From NCBI GenBank assembly GCA_963513935.1, contig OY740777.1, forward strand, positions 16,557,271-16,621,270: a stretch of 64,000 nucleotides of DNA. The letters run 5' to 3'. The notes under the pieces are model-generated. The model searched no databases, was not told the origin of the DNA, and saw only the letters and a program-made list of their open reading frames with translations. A program made the position numbers and the translations under genes. This document shows positions 12,459-22,398 of this stretch, piece after piece (position 1 is the stretch's first letter; each line of letters opens with the position of its first letter). The DNA is from Aphrophora alni. Lineage: Eukaryota; Arthropoda; Insecta; Hemiptera; Aphrophoridae.

Positions 12459-12515
12459 TCGAACCCAGGACCTTTGGCTTTACGCGCCAATGCTCTACCA
12501 TTGAGCTATCCTAGT
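12459..12515 (-). tRNA. tRNA-like gene, truncated at its 3' end
   Basis: It is identical to the tRNA-like part of the neighbouring units but stops within the T arm, where unrelated sequence (ATTATA) begins. It is a fragment. Confidence 0.6.
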
Positions 12516-12739
12516 CGCTTCCCAGTACAGGGCGCAGACTTCTCACTTGACTTTAGTTGCTGCAATTTTGAGTTTCCAATTAATTACCTCGCAACATAGC
12601 GACATTGAAATTAATTTTCACTCATTTTTCAGCCCTTACGCATGTATTTATAGTAATTTTAATTATTTGATTTTTCGCTTATACGTTTTTTATTAGCAAG
12701 TATTGAATTTACAAATAATATTTCAAGTGAAAAATATAC

Positions 12740-12811
12740 GACCTAGACTGGGAATCGAACCCAGGACCTTTGGCTTTACGCGCCAATGCTCTACCATTGA
12801 GCTATCCTAGT
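12740..12811 (-). tRNA. tRNA-like gene or pseudogene in tandem repeat
   Basis: This is a 72-nt cloverleaf: acceptor ACTAGGA/TCTAGGT (one A-A mismatch, two wobbles), D stem GCTC/GAGC, anticodon stem TTGGC/GCCAA, and T stem CTGGG/CCCAG with loop TTCGATT. A box TAGCTCAATGG and B box GGTTCGATTCC are intact. A T5 run follows within about 10 nt, fitting RNA polymerase III termination. The loop GCGTAAA puts GTA at the anticodon, but position 33 is C instead of the near-invariant U, so use in translation is doubtful. Confidence 0.6.
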
Positions 12812-13036
12812 CGCTTCCCAGTACAGGGCGCAGACTTCTCACTTGACTTTAGTTGCTGCAATTTTGAGTTTCCAATTAATTACCTCGCAACATAGCGACA
12901 TTGAAATTAATTTTCACTCATTTTTTCAGCCCTTACGCATGTATTTATAGTAATTTTAATTATTTGATTTTTCGCTTATACGTTTTTTATTAGCAAATAT
13001 TGAATTTACAAATAATATTTCAAGTGAAAAATATAC

Positions 13037-13108
13037 GACCTAGACTGGGAATCGAACCCAGGACCTTTGGCTTTACGCGCCAATGCTCTACCATTGAGCT
13101 ATCCTAGT
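13037..13108 (-). tRNA. tRNA-like gene or pseudogene in tandem repeat
   Basis: Same 72-nt sequence as 12740-12811, 297 bp away. It is the last minus-strand unit before the array flips orientation. Confidence 0.6.
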
Positions 13109-13315
13109 CGCTTCCCAGTACAGGGCGCAGACTGCTAATAAAAAACGTATAAGCGAAAAATCAAATAATTAAAATTACTATAAATACATGCGTAAGGGCT
13201 GAAAAATGAGTGAAAATTAATTTCAATGTCGCTATGTTGCGAGGTAATTAATTGGAAACTCAAAATTGCAGCAACTAAAGTCAAGTGAGAAGTCTGCGCC
13301 CTGTACTGGGAAGCG

Positions 13316-13387
13316 ACTAGGATAGCTCAATGGTAGAGCATTGGCGCGTAAAGCCAAAGGTCCTGGGTTCGATTCCCAGTCTAGGTC
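13316..13387 (+). tRNA. tRNA-like gene or pseudogene in tandem repeat
   Basis: Same cloverleaf as 12740-12811 on the plus strand, with intact A and B boxes. ATATTTTTC follows directly and supplies a T5 terminator. The loop is GCGTAAA with C at position 33. Confidence 0.6.
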
Positions 13388-13611
13388 GTATATTTTTCAC
13401 TTGAAATATTATTTGTAAATTCAATATTTGCTAATAAAAAACGTATAAGCGAAAAATCAAATAATTAAAATTACTATAAATACATGCGTAAGGGCTGAAA
13501 AATGAGTGAAAATTAATTTCAATGTCGCTATGTTGCGAGGTAATTAATTGGAAACTCAAAATTGCAGCAACTAAAGTCAAGTGAGAAGTCTGCGCCCTGT
13601 ACTGGGAAGCG

Positions 13612-13683
13612 ACTAGGATAGCTCAATGGTAGAGCATTGGCGCGTAAAGCCAAAGGTCCTGGGTTCGATTCCCAGTCTAGGTC
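13612..13683 (+). tRNA. tRNA-like gene or pseudogene in tandem repeat
   Basis: Second plus-strand copy, 296 bp after the previous one, with the same sequence and downstream T5 run. The unit ends at about 13776, where TATATA-rich sequence begins. Confidence 0.6.
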
Positions 13684-13776
13684 GTATATTTTTCACTTGA
13701 AATATTATTTGTAAATTCAATATTTGCTAATAAAAAACGTATAAGCGAAAAATCAAATAATTAAAATTACTATAAT

Positions 13777-14171
13777 TATATATAAGATCTATATATAAAA
13801 ATATAATATATGAACCGTATAACATATAACTTATAACATATAGTTATTAATGCACTGGGGTTTTCAAAATTAAGTATCGATTTAAAATAATTATAGCTCA
13901 GTTACTTTTAGTTTATTTTAAAACGAAATGCACATTTCCATGCAGGGAGATTCATGATTTAATAATCAGCTGTTTAACAAAAATGTGTATTGGATTGTTG
14001 CCATTGCAAGGAGTTTGAGGTTACTGTTGATACTCTGAACAGGTTAAAAGCGTGACTTGTGATTAACATTAAATTAACACTCTAATTTTTTGAATGTTGT
14101 TGGTTTTATATTATGTCTTTACTAATACAAACACGTACTGGCAGAAACTTTACAGTAGGGTTAGCTAACTA
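13777..14171. other. unassigned sequence
   Basis: AT-rich, with no feature recognised. Confidence 0.45.
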
Positions 14172-14276
14172 TAAAAAAGGATAAAATAAAGCTTAAAGTT
14201 TATAAATATTAAAAAAAAATTGATATTGATATATCAAAATATTTTGAAACTTTAAGCTTTATTGCTTTATTTTATC
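14172..14276. repeat. short inverted repeat (hairpin)
   Basis: GGATAAAATAAAGCTTAAAG on the left pairs with CTTTAAGCTTTATT(GC)TTTATTTTATCC on the right, around an AT-rich centre of about 50 bp. Confidence 0.6.
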
Positions 14277-15701
14277 CATGATTATGGAGTTTCAACAAGA
14301 AATATCTGCTGTTACATTAAAAAAAAACTATAAAAACTTGTGGAGGGTTTGAAACCACTGTTCTGTAAAGTTTAAACAATGAGGAAGATCTTCTGTAGTT
14401 AAAGAAGATATTGTCATTACCAAAGTCTTTCATTCAAAAAATAGATTCTAATAACACTCAATATTATTAATTGAATGCATTGTTGAGAAAATTGCCGAAA
14501 CATTTTGTTTTGAGTAACACAACCGCATGGCGTATTCTTATAAAGCAATTGAGAATGTACCCTTATACAATCTAAATGAAATTTAACCTGAAAGATATTA
14601 AGAAACTCTGTTTTTCCTTGTAGTCATCGACCCAAATTTCCATAGATAGAGGATGGTTGGTAAGATCTTTTCGACCGATGTAAACAAAATTGCCGTATAT
14701 GATCGGTTACCAAACTTCTGAAAGATATGAGTTGAAGGTTTTCTTGTTAGGTTTCTCTCCAATGTTATCATTTGTCCGTATGTTTTTGAAGAAGTTCTAA
14801 ATGGAACAAAACAATACCCGAACTGCAAGGTCTTGAGAATATAATGTTGGAGCAACTCCACAAACCACCACGATCAGACCAAAACGTTTTTTACACATTT
14901 TTGAAACCGTGTAACTGGATACAGTTTGCAGTGACTGGGCCTATAAGATCTGAAACTTGACCCCTATGGACGTCTGACTCTGAAGCTATCTTAAGAACAG
15001 AGTTTTGTCACTTAAAACCAACAATCATCCAATACCTGAAGGGATCAATTGTTCCAGAAGTAGCAGTAATCAGTCTCGATAACTTAGTTGATCCTGCGCA
15101 CACTGTGCAAGAAAGTTTGATGCTGCCTAGGAGCAAAATAGCGGCCATATTGTAGTTTACATGTCAAATAGAGCACGATTTTATCTTAAGGTAACACATT
15201 TTTGTAAATAGAGTCAAAGTGTATAATTGTCAAATAATTCAAAATCTGCAAGAAGTTAAAATTGTCACTTTTTAAAGATCCAGTTTATATAGCAATGCTT
15301 GAATCCTATTCAGCTACTCGTAAAAAGTATCGATTTCCTCCAAATTTGATAACAATCACATCGCATACAGATCTCGATTTATTTGGGGGAAACATAACCA
15401 AAAAATTCCGTCCACAAGTTCAAAATCTTGAAAATCCCCATCTTTGTTAGAATTGACATGTACAAACGTTAATTTAATCATTTATCAGAGAGACGTAAAA
15501 AACTAAATCTCGTATAATCTGATTTTAGTTTATGAAAAAATAAATAATAAAAAATATTCTTCAAATGATTTATTTTGGAATATTTTTGTTAACAGCAAAA
15601 CTGATAAAAAAAAGTTACTAATATTGGGAACAGTTGTTATTAAAATCCTACAACTAAAACTAGAACTAGAAATTCAATAACATATAATCTGCTAATTTTG
15701 T
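14277..15701. other. unassigned sequence
   Basis: An open frame at 15262-15450 (+) has moderately protein-like composition but no ATG start, no recognised domain and no clear splice sites. Another at 14598-14861 (-) is also unrecognised. Nothing can be assigned. Confidence 0.4.
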
Positions 15702-15900
15702 TTAACGTCAGTGATACACGAGCTACACCAATCAAACTATAACTATCACTGAAGAGGACGACATTGTCGTTGAAACGCGTCTGATACTTAGGCGTATTTT
15801 TATGAGAATTGTGTTTTGTGTATTTGTTTTACTGTATATTTTTTCTCATAAGTCAAGCTCAACATTTAATATCTCTCCATATATTATTTTCTTAAGATAA
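15702..15900 (+). mobile_element. PLE terminal repeat, family 1
   Basis: It starts with the inner end of an inverted partner (CAGTGATACACGAGCTACACC, one base over the usual block, matching 42311-42330), then a full plus-strand hammerhead, then CTCATAAGTCAAGCTCAACA as in the other family 1 copies. The left partner is cut away, so this is a solo repeat with a stub. Confidence 0.7.
15744..15786 (+). ncRNA. hammerhead ribozyme, PLE family 1
   Basis: Helix I is UAUCA (15744-15748) with UGAUA (15782-15786). The core is CUGAAGA (15749-15755), canonical. One extra G precedes helix II, GACGAC/GUCGUU with loop AUU. GAAAC (15772-15776), loop GC and GUC follow, with predicted cleavage after C15781. Short helix III fits the minimal type I hammerheads known from Penelope-like elements. 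Confidence 0.75.
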
Positions 15901-16619
15901 TTTGGAAAACAACGAAGTTACATTTTAGCAGTCATCGCAAATTTATTATTTAGTTTCCAATCGGGTTGGATTCAATTACTCTGACAACTCGAATTAAGGA
16001 ATCGATTTAATTAGAGATTACGAGACGGGGATAATCTGATAGTGAGTAACTTAATACCGACCTGATTGAATAAAGCGATCGATTATCTTAGTTCTGTCTT
16101 TCAAGCTCTTATTTTGTATTATCTGTAGCCTATACTTGGATGCATAGCCTTAGTGACTAAATAAATTACTGCGCTTTCGTGATATTTTGTTTGGACTCGT
16201 CACACAGTTGGTTTTCTGACATTATAGGATGCTTTAATGTTTTTGGCGTAGTGATTGGTGAACTCATCGCCCAGTAGGCATCCACAACAACAGCCTCTTC
16301 AGATCCCTACAGTTCATATTGTCTTTTCTGTGATCTCCACGTGCAGGTGTATCTTTCTTGATCTATTCTGTGAGCCCTTTCCACCTTAAGTCCCCCTTCT
16401 ACTTTGTTCATCTCCACTTTCCTTATGTTTTCAACCCAACACTATAATGTAAAGCGAATAGTGCTGATCGAATACGCAATTTGTGGGATAGTTGGTGACT
16501 TTTTACAGTATTTAGCTTTGCAAGCAGAACTCTGGTCGTGAAGAAAATTATTTCTCTAGCTGCGAGTGAAAATAGAGAAATTAAAAATAATAAGTTTGTT
16601 TTGGATGTCACAGCAAATT
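15901..16619. other. unassigned sequence
   Basis: No repeat, RNA gene or coding sequence was recognised. Confidence 0.4.
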
Positions 16620-17240
16620 AATCTGCTGATAAAATGGAGTGTTCCCCCTGTGATGACTCTCAGGATGGGGAGTTTTCTTGGGGACAATGCAGAGAAAATA
16701 AACCTAGTACAGAAAGGTTAAACAAGCCACTCAGAAGAATCGCAGTCCTGATGGAAGAATAACTCAAGAAAAAGAGGAAGACCCAGAAAGTCATCAGAAG
16801 AGACCGTAAGTGTTTAAGGGAAAGAATACTAGGGCTAAGATAGTCCAAAGAACTCTTGGGCCTTAACGAAGACTTAAAAGGATCTAAAGAGAAAAAGATG
16901 GGACCTTAGGAATTGTAATAGAAGAAAGTTCATTCATCGAAATAAGTACAAATAAACTGAAAACGCTGTACGAAGACTTAAAAGGATCTGAAGAGAAGAA
17001 GATGGGACCTGCAAATTCTGCCAAGAAGGTGAGGAAACCACACTCCATCTATTAATCAAATGCTGTGCAGTATGCACAAAGAAGCTATAACTAAAGAAAG
17101 TCTAGGAAGATATAGATTGATCTATAGGAATACCTTACTCTTAACCCCCTTTATGTGCTGGATTTTCTAAAGGAGTTAGGACTGTAGGGGCTTCTATAGA
17201 CGGGAGTTGTCGTCTGTACAAGAAGAGGATACAATAGATT
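16620..17240 (+). pseudogene. LINE 3' end remnant (zinc motif after RNase H)
   Basis: A frame at 16998-17092 reads DGTCKFCQEGEETTLHLLIK followed by C, a CxxC...H...C pattern. In RNase H-bearing non-LTR retrotransposons (I/jockey-like) this motif lies at the end of ORF2. A stop follows, and further matching text (LLTP, WIF, KELGL-like) needs frame changes. Upstream, GAAGACTTAAAAGGATCT occurs twice about 105 bp apart (16867 and 16972), an internal duplication. It is a decayed fragment, and the clade is uncertain. Confidence 0.6.
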
Positions 17241-17375
17241 TCCCGATGTCGCACTGAATATCACCCCACGACTAATAATTCTTTAATGATATATTATGGA
17301 TCAACTTTTTTGACAAAGTCGATCTTTATATCAATATGTATAGATTACCCAAGTACACAAAATGAATTTTCATTA
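17241..17375. other. unassigned sequence
   Basis: Spacer between the LINE remnant and the palindromic repeat; nothing recognised. Confidence 0.4.
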
Positions 17376-17464
17376 CTGTTGAGACCGGGTTCTTGGTGGA
17401 ATTCCATGTTTAAAGATAATAAAACACAATTTTTTATTTTGTACTATCCACTTTTTATTAGTCT

Positions 17465-17505
17465 AGCCGACCAATGGTTTCGCCTGCTAAGGCATTGACG
17501 AGGCT
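17465..17505 (-). ncRNA. hammerhead-like motif, family 10
   Basis: Mirror copy of 17572-17612 on the minus strand: helix I AGCC/GGCU, core UCGUCAA, helix II GCCU/AGGC, GAAA, helix III ACC/GGU and a GUC triplet. Confidence 0.45.
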
Positions 17506-17571
17506 GTATTACAGACTGAAGAAAAGAAAAGGTTTTCTTTTCTTCAGTCTGTAATACAGCCTCTGTAATAC

Positions 17572-17612
17572 AGCCTCGTCAATGCCTTAGCAGGCGAAAC
17601 CATTGGTCGGCT
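17572..17612 (+). ncRNA. hammerhead-like motif, family 10 (variant core)
   Basis: Helix I is AGCC (17572-17575) with GGCU (17609-17612). The core is UCGUCAA where CUGANGA is expected, then an extra U, helix II GCCU/AGGC with loop UAGC, GAAA, helix III ACC/GGU with loop AUU, and GUC. Every stem is intact, but core positions 3, 4, 6 and 8 differ. U3 and A8 could pair. Catalysis is uncertain. Confidence 0.5.
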
Positions 17613-17668
17613 AGACTAATAAAAAGTGGATAGTACAAAATAAAAAATTGTGTTTTATTATCTTTACA

Positions 17669-18024
17669 CAAAATGAACTAAATTAACAAAGAATATAAAG
17701 TTTTATAAAAACTTCCAACATCCGTTTGAAAAGATCGCAATTGTGAAACTTAATAACTTTTTAAAAATAACATACATACTCATCCAATATTGCTTAAGTA
17801 CCATTGGACTGAAATCTACATATAATTCTACTAATTTAATTTAAAAAAAAAAAAATTAAATAACGTGTTGTCCAACTATTGGTTTAATGGTAATCATTTA
17901 AAGCGGCCATTTAAAAAAAGTTTTTATTAAATTTTTTAGAATTAAATTAGTTCAAGGTTATGGTTCCCTAAGCGATCCTACGAGTACCGGTGTTTACAAT
18001 TTACTCTATTCTTTCCCTTAAAAA
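17669..18024. other. unassigned sequence
   Basis: AT-rich with a short A run; nothing recognised. Confidence 0.4.
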
Positions 18025-18220
18025 AGGAACATAATGTTTAGATTCCTAGCTTCCGAATACTCTAATAGTGTCAGGGTCGGAAGAGAACAAAAACCGTTCA
18101 AGAGAGACCTAATAGAAAAGATGAAAGATAAGCATTTAACCCTTGATTACATTAAAAAAGGTGTAGATCCAGCAATGATCCTTTGGGATTGTTACCCTCT
18201 TTCGTTCTATAAGTGAGCCC
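18025..18220 (+). repeat. dispersed repeat R2, copy 1
   Basis: It shares TACTCTAATAG(C/T)GTCAGGGTCGGAA, GAACAA, AAGAGAGACCTAATAGAAAAG and GTGTAGATCCAGC with copies at 20230, 26540, 48890, 53065, 53430 and 58040, plus an inverted copy at 58225. An open frame of 60 codons across it is not preserved in the other copies. No RNA polymerase III boxes were seen, and the class is unknown. Confidence 0.65.
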
Positions 18221-20229
18221 CGAGTAAAAGATAGGTAAAAATTTTACACGAAAGTTTTATCCCTTTTTATAAGAAGTGGTATAAAACTAAACATTGCAGT
18301 TGTTTTATAAATAATAATTTATTTTCCTTACAATATAAAACTTGAAAGGGCTATATTTTAATATAAAAACGTAATAAGATTGGAGTTTTTCTTTTATTAT
18401 CAAAAAGAACCTGCTGGTACTAGTTGGAAAACAATTACAACTTAATGTTTTTTTCACTACTGCTTGTTAAGGTTTATTTATATGTAAACACGTCGAAGAG
18501 TTTGCTGTATTTATAGTAAAAGTACCAGCGTCCAGTCCTTGGAACAGTGCAGTTTTGTTTAAAGTGGCTGCCATTTAAAAATTAATTGTGAAAATTTAAA
18601 AAAATGTATATGAATCGAAGGTGTAAGATAAAGGAAAGCTGCTCTTTTGGCTTAATTTTAAATCAAATTTCTTCATACTTGCTACTTTCTCTTTATTTTT
18701 TACAATATGAGGCTTTCTTCTGTAGTATAACTGTTAACCCCCTCCCTCACCTCTTTTTGGAGCTCCATTAAACCTTACAAAGCCCTCATGAATCTGGAAC
18801 TTCTTCACTGTATTTTTAAAATCGACATGAAGTGTTTCTACAAAGTCACTCTTCTCTCTACCTTCGTCAATATTAAGACTGATACACCCTCATTTTAACA
18901 ATGATGCTCTGATAAAAATCCATGACAATTGAAATAGTCATGCAGTTCTTGTAATGCCGGAAAACTTCCAGTCAATGATCTGTAGTAAATTAGCATCAAA
19001 GTCATATCTATTATTGATTTTTAAATTATTTTATTTTCCCGCTTATACGTTTCCAGTCTAGGTCGTATATTTTTCACTTGAAATATTATTGCATATCTAT
19101 TAGGCTACACTTCATTTGGGTACCATTCCAGTTGTGAATTAATGTTTTCTTAGTATATATGTAGCTTATGTATTTATTTTACTACATGTATCTATGTTTT
19201 TCTGTTCTAATTGGCAGCCTGCTACAAGCACCCTCACTCTTTATGGTGACTTCTATACTCAGGACGTGAATTAAGACTGGTCTGCTCTAAATGACATGGG
19301 GTATTGGGGTTGGGGAGGGGGAGGGGAATACACGAGGACCAGTTCCACAACGACTGCGCCTAGTCGTTCCTGCTCGGAAATCCATTAAAAATGCCTCTAA
19401 CACGAGTGGACTAAAGGATTTGGGAAAGAGGATAATAGGCTGTAGAGTAAAACTCCCATCAGGTTAAGGTCAGTACTGAAGGGCGTAACTCGGATACGTT
19501 GAGTCGTCACCCCCAAACGAACAACCCAGCGGGAACTTAACGATTAAATTTTGGTCAAATTTCTTAAATAACATGAACAGATTACTCCAATAATGATGAC
19601 AAGGGTTCAGTTCTTTGATATATTATAAATTTATCAAAAAGATATTTAAATATATTTATTAATTTTTAATATTTTGAAACGGTAAAATATTAAAAAAGAA
19701 AATGAAATTTGAAATTGAATTATCTTTAATATGAAATGAGTTGCAATATGTTTTGATAAAACAAAGAGAGTAAATCTGCTTTACAGTGAAAACATGTCTG
19801 TGTGGAAATGTCGTGTAGTTAGATAGGGCAACTTTGATAATCTTTGAAATGTATTCCCTTAAGAGTTAGGGGTGAAAAAGAACGAGGGTAAAAGTACTAT
19901 CATGCATTATCTCAAGCAGAGATGATATAACAATGACTTCGGAGATGTAACTACATTTTACACTTGAGTTGGTACATTTATTTCTTTTAGTATTAATTTT
20001 GTATTCAACAAAAGTAAATCAATGAAAATTTACTAAATATCTCTAAAACAAATTTAATCACGTAAGTCTTTAAATTCGATGTATCTTAATTAGTTTCCTT
20101 AACGGATTCTGCATACAATCAGCATACATTGCCACTATCTCTTTGGAAATATGACAATAATTTGTTTTTCATGTTGTTTTAAAGAGGAAAACCTCTCGGT
20201 CAACATCGCCCTACAACAAAAGGAAGTAA
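18221..20229. other. unassigned sequence with a tRNA-repeat fragment
   Basis: At 19035-19095 a fragment of the tRNA-bearing unit appears: CCAGTCTAGGTCGTATATTT plus TTCACTTGAAATATTATT, without the rest of the cloverleaf. A G-rich run (GGGGTTGGGGAGGGGGAGGGG) lies at about 19305-19326. Otherwise nothing was recognised. Confidence 0.5.
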
Positions 20230-20400
20230 AGAACATAAAATAAAGCCCCGTAGCCATCGTATACTCTAATATCGTCAGGGTCGGAAAAGAACAAGAGTTG
20301 GTCAAGAAAGATCTAACCCAAGTACCTAAAAAGGTGTAGATCCAGGTAGAGAACCCTTGCGTTTCCAAGCTCGTAGGCTACTTACTATAGTGAGGCCCTA
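20230..20400 (+). repeat. dispersed repeat R2, copy 2
   Basis: ATACTCTAATATCGTCAGGG, CGGAAAAGAACAAGAGTTGG, TCAAGAAAGATCTAACCCAA and GTGTAGATCCAG, ending near ACTATAGTGAGGCCC as in copy 1. Confidence 0.65.
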
Positions 20401-20603
20401 ATGGCTTCTCATAATAATACTTCTGGCATTAAATAAGTACTTTAACATTAAATTAAATATTAAATTTTTGTAATTATTAAGCGAGCAAATTAACGTTTTA
20501 ACATATTTTGTGTTTTACGAAACTTTGTCTAATGAACCACTTATTTAATAACTATAAAACATACTTCATTTAACTTCAATAGTTTAACGTTTAATTCTTC
20601 TTT

Positions 20604-20660
20604 TATTGCTACACTACAGCTGTTTCGAATAAATCCCATCGTCAGGTGGTTATCACAAGT
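20604..20660 (-). ncRNA. hammerhead ribozyme motif, family 4, minus copy
   Basis: Mirror of 20744-20798. The core is CUGACGA (canonical), with helix I CAC/GUG, GAAAC, loop AGCU and a GUA triplet. Helix II is weaker than in the plus copy because one C has become U. Confidence 0.6.
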
Positions 20661-20743
20661 TAAAAATTAACCAAAACAACAAATTATTCACAAAATACTA
20701 GTATAAGATAAAAACTTATACTTGTGTTTTAATTAATTTTTAA

Positions 20744-20798
20744 ATTGTGATAACCACCTGATGATGGGATTTATCCGAAACAGCTGTAGTGTAACAAT
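20744..20798 (+). ncRNA. hammerhead ribozyme, family 4 (type I with internal loop)
   Basis: Helix I has two parts: outer AUUGU/ACAAU (20744-20748 with 20794-20798) and inner CAC/GUG next to the core, separated by an asymmetric loop of the kind used for tertiary contacts in natural hammerheads. The core CUGAUGA (20758-20764) is canonical. An extra U precedes a short helix II (GGGA...UCC). GAAAC, loop AGCU and GUA follow, with predicted cleavage after A20788. Confidence 0.75.
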
Positions 20799-20820
20799 AA
20801 AAGAAGGATAACAGTTCATC

Positions 20821-21953
20821 TATTGACATCAAACGAAGTAAGTTTGATAGTATTTTGTGTCAGTTACGGTTCCTCTAGATAGTTTTGATATTTAGGAAAG
20901 GGTTGTTTAATAACTAGGCCAAAAGATGTATGCAAAGCTTCTTATATTTTAAACGTTTCCCAATCAAAACCAAACTACTCGTTTTTAAGGTATGAACTTG
21001 AATGGTCTCACTAGGAATAAACTGTAATTAGAAATTTTAAATATAAAGGTGTAAACTAAGCATACTAGTGTATCTGTGTTACGAACAGAAACCTGACTGT
21101 ATGTACAATATTCGACTATAGTTCATACAAGATGGCCTAACGTACACACGTATTTGTGAAATGTGCACTAGCTCCCGCTTAATGTCGATGGAAGCAAAAA
21201 ATCCATGTCCATACATTGCTACGTTGATATAGAAGCGATTTCATTATCTCCTTTGATGGCCGCCGCCGCGACAGATGAACTGGCGCCGTCGTTGATACGC
21301 GGCTATCTTTCGTTCCCTACATCGCTTTACTCTATCATAATAGTGTTGAGGGTGCCTGAGTTGATCAAAATACAAATACTCGTTGGTACAGTTTAAATCA
21401 ACTTGTCTTTATAGTTATAAAGCATACACTCTTTACTCAAAAGAAATACAATACTTTATCTTATAATTTATACAACAAAACCTCATATCATTCTACTTTA
21501 ATCATTAAACAATTTATCTTTTTATTACCCAGAATAACTCCAATTATCTTGACTTCTAGACTTGGCTTTACTTTGACAATTTCAATGTTTACAAGTTAAT
21601 TGCAAGTTAGTGATTACACAGTAAATTGCTCACCTTTCTATCGTGACGCCCTTTTCTTCAGAGACTTGTTCCTGCTCTTTAGAGAATCTTCCTCGCCAAC
21701 TGGGTCTGGCTATCAGCAGTACCTCCGGCAGTCCTTTCGTGATCCACTCACCTCCAGCTCTCTCCTTCCATAGCTTATATATCGTTGTCACTCAATGATG
21801 TCTTACCTAATTTTCTGAAGTCTGTCACAATAATTGTTGTTACTCTTGGATTCTCAATCTAAACTGTTAAAATTATACGTATTGCTATGTAATACATCTA
21901 ACAAGGGACATCATTGGATTGCTGAAATTGCCCCGCCAAATATTCACCTCTGA
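20821..21953. other. unassigned sequence
   Basis: A GC-richer patch at about 21240-21310 lies inside an open frame at 21205-21396 (+) that has no recognised domain. No splice sites or promoter could be assigned. Confidence 0.4.
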
Positions 21954-22336
21954 TTAAGTGTTAGAGCATTCACATAATGTGCATTTGTCTTGGTTTAGTA
22001 TTTTTATTCTTTTCAGGTGTTCAGCCAGGCATTCATGTCCGGTTGTTAGACGAAACAGTGCAACTGATTCTCCTCTCTGCAGGTCTTTGACTTCTTCGTA
22101 CAGGTTAATTATGTCTTCATACGACTTATTCTTGATATCCTCCTTGACTCTGCTGGCAGATTCCATTTGTGACTTACTTTTGAGGGTGTTGATCCTTGAT
22201 TTAAGTGTTGGAACTCTTCTTGGTTTCTGCACTATGTGAGTTCCCCGTCTGGCCAACTCGTCCGCCAGCTCGTTGCCCTTTATGCCTCTTTGTGATGGAA
22301 TCCACTGCATTACTATTTCCTTGGTAAGAAAATAAA
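21954..22336 (-). pseudogene. LINE ORF2 fragment: RNase H C-terminal part
   Basis: The minus-strand frame contains MQWIPSQRGIKGNELADELA, the typical end of the RNase H domain of non-LTR retrotransposons, with the conserved WIPSH-type motif (Q replaces H here) and GNE.AD. Farther on come LFRLTTGHECLAEHL and KCTLCECSNT, matching the usual post-RNase H zinc region. The reading frame stops there. Reverse transcriptase is absent on both sides, so this is a 5'-truncated, inactive copy. The clade (I, jockey or related) cannot be fixed by eye. Confidence 0.75.
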
Positions 22337-22398
22337 TTCAAATCTTCTCCTTTTAATTTTCTTAGCGGTGATACAAGAAGACCTCTTTCCAGTCTCTA

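Larger units (their letters stand above)
12459..13776. repeat. tRNA-bearing tandem array, three units minus then two units plus
   Basis: A unit of about 297 bp carries a tRNA-like gene plus a spacer (TTCACTTGAAATATTATTTG, AAAAAACGTATAAGCG, CATGCGTAAGGGCTG, GTCAAGTGAGAAGTCTGCGC). Three units lie on the minus strand, the first truncated. Orientation flips at about 13133 and two units follow on the plus strand. The units look almost identical to each other, which suggests a recent origin or an assembly problem. Fragments of the same unit occur at 19035-19095, 30785-31070 and 56520-56553, so this is a dispersed family. Confidence 0.9.
17376..17668. mobile_element. PLE-like terminal repeats, family 10, head-to-head palindrome
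   Basis: Nearly perfect arms of about 115 bp meet at about 17531, in GAAGAAAAGAAAAGG and its complement. The right arm carries an extra 14-bp copy of TGTAATACAGCCTC. Each arm holds a hammerhead-like motif (minus 17465-17505, plus 17572-17612). The outer left block GTTCTTGGTGGAATTCCATG matches the complement of 41900-41945. Family 10 is linked to PLEs because the related copy at 40940-41542 encloses PLE protein sequence. Confidence 0.7.
20590..20820. mobile_element. PLE-like terminal repeats, family 4, inverted pair
   Basis: CTACAGCTGTTTCG (left) mirrors CGAAACAGCTGTAG (right). The arms extend through GGTGGTTATCACAA and TTGTGATAACCACC into AAGTATAAG-type central sequence. A hammerhead sits in each arm. 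No coding remnant was seen, so PLE origin is inferred from the layout shared with families 1 and 10. Confidence 0.65.

Noticed and set aside
12459..13683. Functional tRNA-Tyr gene cluster
   Set aside because: GTA lies at the anticodon position, but C33, the acceptor mismatch and presence inside a dispersed repeat argue for tRNA-like elements. Kept as tRNA-like with reduced confidence.
15262..15450. 62-codon plus-strand frame with fairly protein-like composition
   Set aside because: No ATG start, no clear acceptor or donor, and no family recognised; too weak to call an exon.
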